From Flavobacterium sp. (lineage in GTDB: Bacteria > Bacteroidota > Bacteroidia > Flavobacteriales > Flavobacteriaceae), in the NCBI GenBank assembly GCA_017989775.1, contig JAGNPF010000060.1:1-7715 (forward strand): 7,715 nt of DNA, in the 5' to 3' direction. This document shows positions 5,116 through 7,715 of the stretch, in pieces (position 1 is the stretch's first letter; each line of letters opens with the position of its first letter). Under the pieces are notes generated by a model, which saw only the letters and a program-made list of their open reading frames with translations, made no database searches and had not been told where the DNA came from. The position numbers and the translations under genes are program-made.

Positions 5116-7581
5116 TTGGGTCTAAATAAAACAATACTTGCTTTCTTTTTTTTCTGTTTCGGATTTTTGGCTCTCGCCCAATCTGCCCAAATAAAGGGAG
5201 TTATTCTGGATAAAAACAATCAGCCCGTGGCCGGTGTCAACGTGTCTTGCCGGAGCAATGTCGCCCAATCCAACGCCAACGGTTATTATGTTTTGACCGT
5301 TCCTGCCAATCAAAAAGCCATCGTGGTTTTTTCACACGTTTCGCTGAAAAAAGTTACGGCCACAATTAGCCTTAGATCCAATGAAGAGTACGAGTTTAAC
5401 TTGGTCATGAATGACCAAGACGAGCAAATGGGCGAAATCGTGATTACCGCAAACAACAAAAAAAGGGTTCAGGGAATCACGACCATAGAACCAGAAACGA
5501 TTCGGAAAATTCCCGGAGCCAATGCCGGTGTAGAAAATATTTTGAAATCCTTGCCGGGTGTCAATTCCAACAACGAATTGAGTACCCAATATGCCGTTCG
5601 AGGCGGAAATTACGACGAAAATCTGGTTTATGTAAATGAAATCGAAGTCTATCGACCGTTCCTGATTCGTTCCGGCCAGCAAGAAGGATTGAGTTTTACC
5701 AATACCGATTTGGTTCAAAATGTCGATTTTTCGGCAGGAGGTTTCCAGTCAAAATACGGCGATAAATTGTCCTCGGTTTTGGATATCACCTATCGAAAAC
5801 CAACCCAATTTGGAGCCGTTGCCGAAGCGAGTTTCCTCGGAGCCAGTGCCGCAGTCGATGCCGTTTCCAAAAACGGAAAATGGTCAACCATAAATGGGAT
5901 TCGCTATCGCAACAATTCACTTTTGGTAGATAGTCAAGAAACAGAAACCAATTATACACCTGTATTTGCTGATTTTCAAACGAACGTCAATTTCAAGCCT
6001 TCCGATAAATGGGATTTCAGTTTCTTGGGGAATGTTTCGCAAAACGATTACCAATACCAACCCTTGACCCGTCAAACCAATTTTGGAACCATCGACGATC
6101 CGATGGCGTTGTTGATTTACTATGAAGGTCAGGAAAAAGACAAATACACCACCGTTTTTGGAGCAGTTAAAACGACTTATACCGCATCCGAAAAGTCAAC
6201 CTACAAATTGATTGCTTCGGCTTACCATACCCAGGAACAAGAATATTTTGATATTTTGGCACAATACCGTTTGGGCGAAGTGGATTCCAATATTGGTTCG
6301 GATACTTTTGGCGATGTTTCTTTCACGAGAGGAATTGGTTCGCAACTCAACCACGCCCGAAACGATTTGGACGCATTGATCATCAATACAGAATTGAAAG
6401 GAATTCATAATTTCAAAAAAAACCAATTCGAATGGGGAGCCAAATTCACCCGAGAATCCATTAGGGATCGAGTGATAGAATGGGAAGTGATTGATTCTGC
6501 CGGATTTTCCATAAACCCACCGATTGATTTCTTGCCCAAAAATGACCAGCCTTATTCGCCATACACTGGGCCATTGGTGCCGTATAATAATGTGAGAGCG
6601 ACCAATTTTGTCGATATCAACCGATTTTCGGGCTATGTGCAATGGAGCCGTAAAGGCTATTTGGGAGGCAACGAAATTTGGATGAATGCGGGAGTACGTT
6701 CGCAAAATTGGAATGTTTCCGGCGACGGAATTACAACTTCAACACAATTCACTTTTAGTCCAAGGGCACAAATTTCCTTGAAACCCAATTGGAACAAGGA
6801 CATGTTTTTCCGACTTTCGGGAGGATTGTACCATCAACCGCCGTCTTATCGCGAGTTGAGAGATGCCGATGGAGTAGTGCAGGCGGATGTCAAGGCGCAG
6901 CAATCCATTCATGTTGTTTTGAGCAATGATTATAGTTTCAAGATGTGGCAACGTCCTTTCAAGATGGTTTCCGAAATTTATTATAAATCCTTGACGGACG
7001 TGAATCCTTATACTTTGGACAATGTTCGAATTCGGTATGCTGCCGCTAATAATGCCGTGGCTTATGCCCAAGGATTTGACTTTAGATTGAACGGAGAATT
7101 TGTTCCCGGAACCGAATCCTGGTTCAGTTTTGGTTACATGAAAACCGAAGAAAACATCGACAACAAAGGCTATATTTCCAGACCAACTGACCAAAGATTG
7201 AAATTTGCGCTTTTGTTTCAGGATTACATGCCCAATATTCCGAGCATTAAATTGTACTTGAATTTGGTTTACAACACGGGATTGCCGGGAGGTTCACCAT
7301 CATATTCCGATCCTTATTTGTACCAAAGTAGATTGCGTGATTACCGTCGAGCCGATGTGGGATTCTCCAAAGTGTTGATTGACGCCCAAAATCCGTCCAC
7401 CAAAAAATGGCTGCAACCTTTCAAGGAATTGGCCATCGGGTTGGAAATTTTCAACCTTTTCGACAATCAAAACGCCATTACCAATACTTGGGTTCGTGAT
7501 GTCTATTCCAAAAACCAATACGCCATCCCGAATTATATGACCACACGGGTTTTTAACGTGAAGGTGAATATGAGGTTTTAA
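5116..7581 (+). CDS. TonB-dependent outer-membrane receptor with carboxypeptidase-like N-terminal domain
   Basis: The 821-residue protein starts with a signal peptide (about 1-22, FLALAQ). Residues about 25-100 are a carboxypeptidase D regulatory-like beta-sandwich (IKGVILDKNNQPVAGVNV, then NANGYYVL). A TonB-box-like GEIVITA follows at 106-112, then the plug (about 118-230, with RKIPGANAGVENILKSLPGV and YAVRGGNYDENLVYVNEIEV). A 22-strand barrel fills the rest, ending in the outer-membrane signature NVKVNMRF with terminal Phe. It would import a substrate across the outer membrane using TonB/ExbBD energy; the substrate cannot be told from sequence. It is shorter than SusC proteins and has no SusD neighbour. 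It lies 11 bp after the peptidase gene with no promoter between, so the two are probably one transcript. The start is uncertain: no ATG exists between the in-frame stop at 5086-5088 and the barrel-side sequence. TTG 5116 is the only usual alternative start, and ATA 5101 is another candidate. Confidence 0.93.
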   Translation: MGLNKTILAFFFFCFGFLALAQSAQIKGVILDKNNQPVAGVNVSCRSNVAQSNANGYYVLTVPANQKAIVVFSHVSLKKVTATISLRSNEEYEFNLVMNDQDEQMGEIVITANNKKRVQGITTIEPETIRKIPGANAGVENILKSLPGVNSNNELSTQYAVRGGNYDENLVYVNEIEVYRPFLIRSGQQEGLSFTNTDLVQNVDFSAGGFQSKYGDKLSSVLDITYRKPTQFGAVAEASFLGASAAVDAVSKNGKWSTINGIRYRNNSLLVDSQETETNYTPVFADFQTNVNFKPSDKWDFSFLGNVSQNDYQYQPLTRQTNFGTIDDPMALLIYYEGQEKDKYTTVFGAVKTTYTASEKSTYKLIASAYHTQEQEYFDILAQYRLGEVDSNIGSDTFGDVSFTRGIGSQLNHARNDLDALIINTELKGIHNFKKNQFEWGAKFTRESIRDRVIEWEVIDSAGFSINPPIDFLPKNDQPYSPYTGPLVPYNNVRATNFVDINRFSGYVQWSRKGYLGGNEIWMNAGVRSQNWNVSGDGITTSTQFTFSPRAQISLKPNWNKDMFFRLSGGLYHQPPSYRELRDADGVVQADVKAQQSIHVVLSNDYSFKMWQRPFKMVSEIYYKSLTDVNPYTLDNVRIRYAAANNAVAYAQGFDFRLNGEFVPGTESWFSFGYMKTEENIDNKGYISRPTDQRLKFALLFQDYMPNIPSIKLYLNLVYNTGLPGGSPSYSDPYLYQSRLRDYRRADVGFSKVLIDAQNPSTKKWLQPFKELAIGLEIFNLFDNQNAITNTWVRDVYSKNQYAIPNYMTTRVFNVKVNMRF

Positions 7582-7588
7582 TTTTGTC

Positions 7589-7715
7589 TTATATCAAAAT
7601 ATCACTCTCCAAATCCGATTTTTCAATCTTGAAATCAAAGCCCAATTGCTCCATCAATTGAATCACGAGTTTTTTGTACCAGTTCTCTGATTTGGGGTGA
7701 ATGTAGATTTTTTCG
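7589..7715 (-). CDS. C-terminal end of an unidentified protein, cut by the window edge
   Basis: On the minus strand a frame open from the window edge (first complete codon 7714-7712) runs 41 codons to TAA at 7591-7589. The visible protein is EKIYIHPKSENWYKKL, then VIQLMEQLGFDFKIEK, then a Leu/Asp/Ile-rich tail. It reads as real protein: alternating beta strand (KIYIHP), amphipathic helix (NWYKKLVIQLMEQLG) and a short strand (DFKIEK). The pattern recalls small Bacteroidota proteins and antitoxin-like proteins that begin with a KIYI-type strand, but I do not recognise the family and the start is not visible. It converges on the TonB receptor gene with only 7 bp between the stop codons. Confidence 0.6.
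   Translation of the reverse strand, partial: EKIYIHPKSENWYKKLVIQLMEQLGFDFKIEKSDLESDILI

Noticed and set aside
6196..6705. 169-codon minus-strand ORF opposite the TonB receptor, and others at 5332-5718 and 6739-7194
   Set aside because: These are antisense shadows of a well-supported barrel-coding sequence, with no family resemblance.
7581..7600. Inverted repeat ATTTTG / CAAAAT as a terminator for the converging genes
   Set aside because: The stem has only 6 AT-rich pairs with an 8-base loop and lies inside the coding end of the minus-strand gene; too weak to call.

Overview
The window looks like chromosomal core-genome sequence from a Bacteroidota bacterium, most likely Flavobacteriaceae and close to Flavobacterium. 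The support is: moderately AT-rich DNA; a promoter matching the Flavobacterium consensus TTG-N19-TAnnTTTG; no clear Shine-Dalgarno sequences; a TonB-dependent receptor with a carboxypeptidase-like N-terminal extension; and a zapA-rny gene order with a 6S-like RNA between the two genes. No insertion sequence, prophage, CRISPR array or defence island is visible.

Layout from left to right. (1) Positions 1-741 (+) hold the 3' five-sixths of a XerD-type tyrosine recombinase. (2) Positions 742-857 are the junction between two converging genes. It holds a perfect 18-bp hairpin that can terminate in both directions, and a separate GC-rich REP-like palindrome that ends 2 bp from the rny stop codon. 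(3) Positions 858-3227 are a minus-strand operon read right to left: a small coiled-coil protein (ZapB-like candidate), zapA, a structured RNA I identify as a 6S RNA of the 6S-Flavo type, and rny (RNase Y). A near-perfect Bacteroidota promoter lies just upstream at 3256-3285. (4) Positions 3228-3388 are a divergent promoter region. (5) Positions 3389-7581 (+) hold a two-gene unit: a periplasmic M23 (LytM) metallopeptidase and a TonB-dependent outer-membrane receptor. The receptor has no ATG start, and an ATA sits exactly where an ATGA stop/start overlap would be expected. (6) Positions 7589-7715 (-) are the C-terminal end of an unidentified gene converging on the receptor with a 7-bp gap.

How the genes fit together: XerD resolves chromosome dimers at division; ZapA (and perhaps its coiled-coil neighbour) stabilises the FtsZ ring; the M23 enzyme cuts peptidoglycan cross-links or has a related envelope role. 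RNase Y and 6S RNA are global regulators of mRNA decay and RNA polymerase. The minus-strand operon therefore joins division factors with RNA-level regulators. The most interesting element is the 6S-like RNA in the apparently empty 204-bp gap between zapA and rny. It has a perfect 11-bp closing stem ending in a U-run, an internal bubble stem, and a competing hairpin that resembles the release switch of other 6S RNAs.
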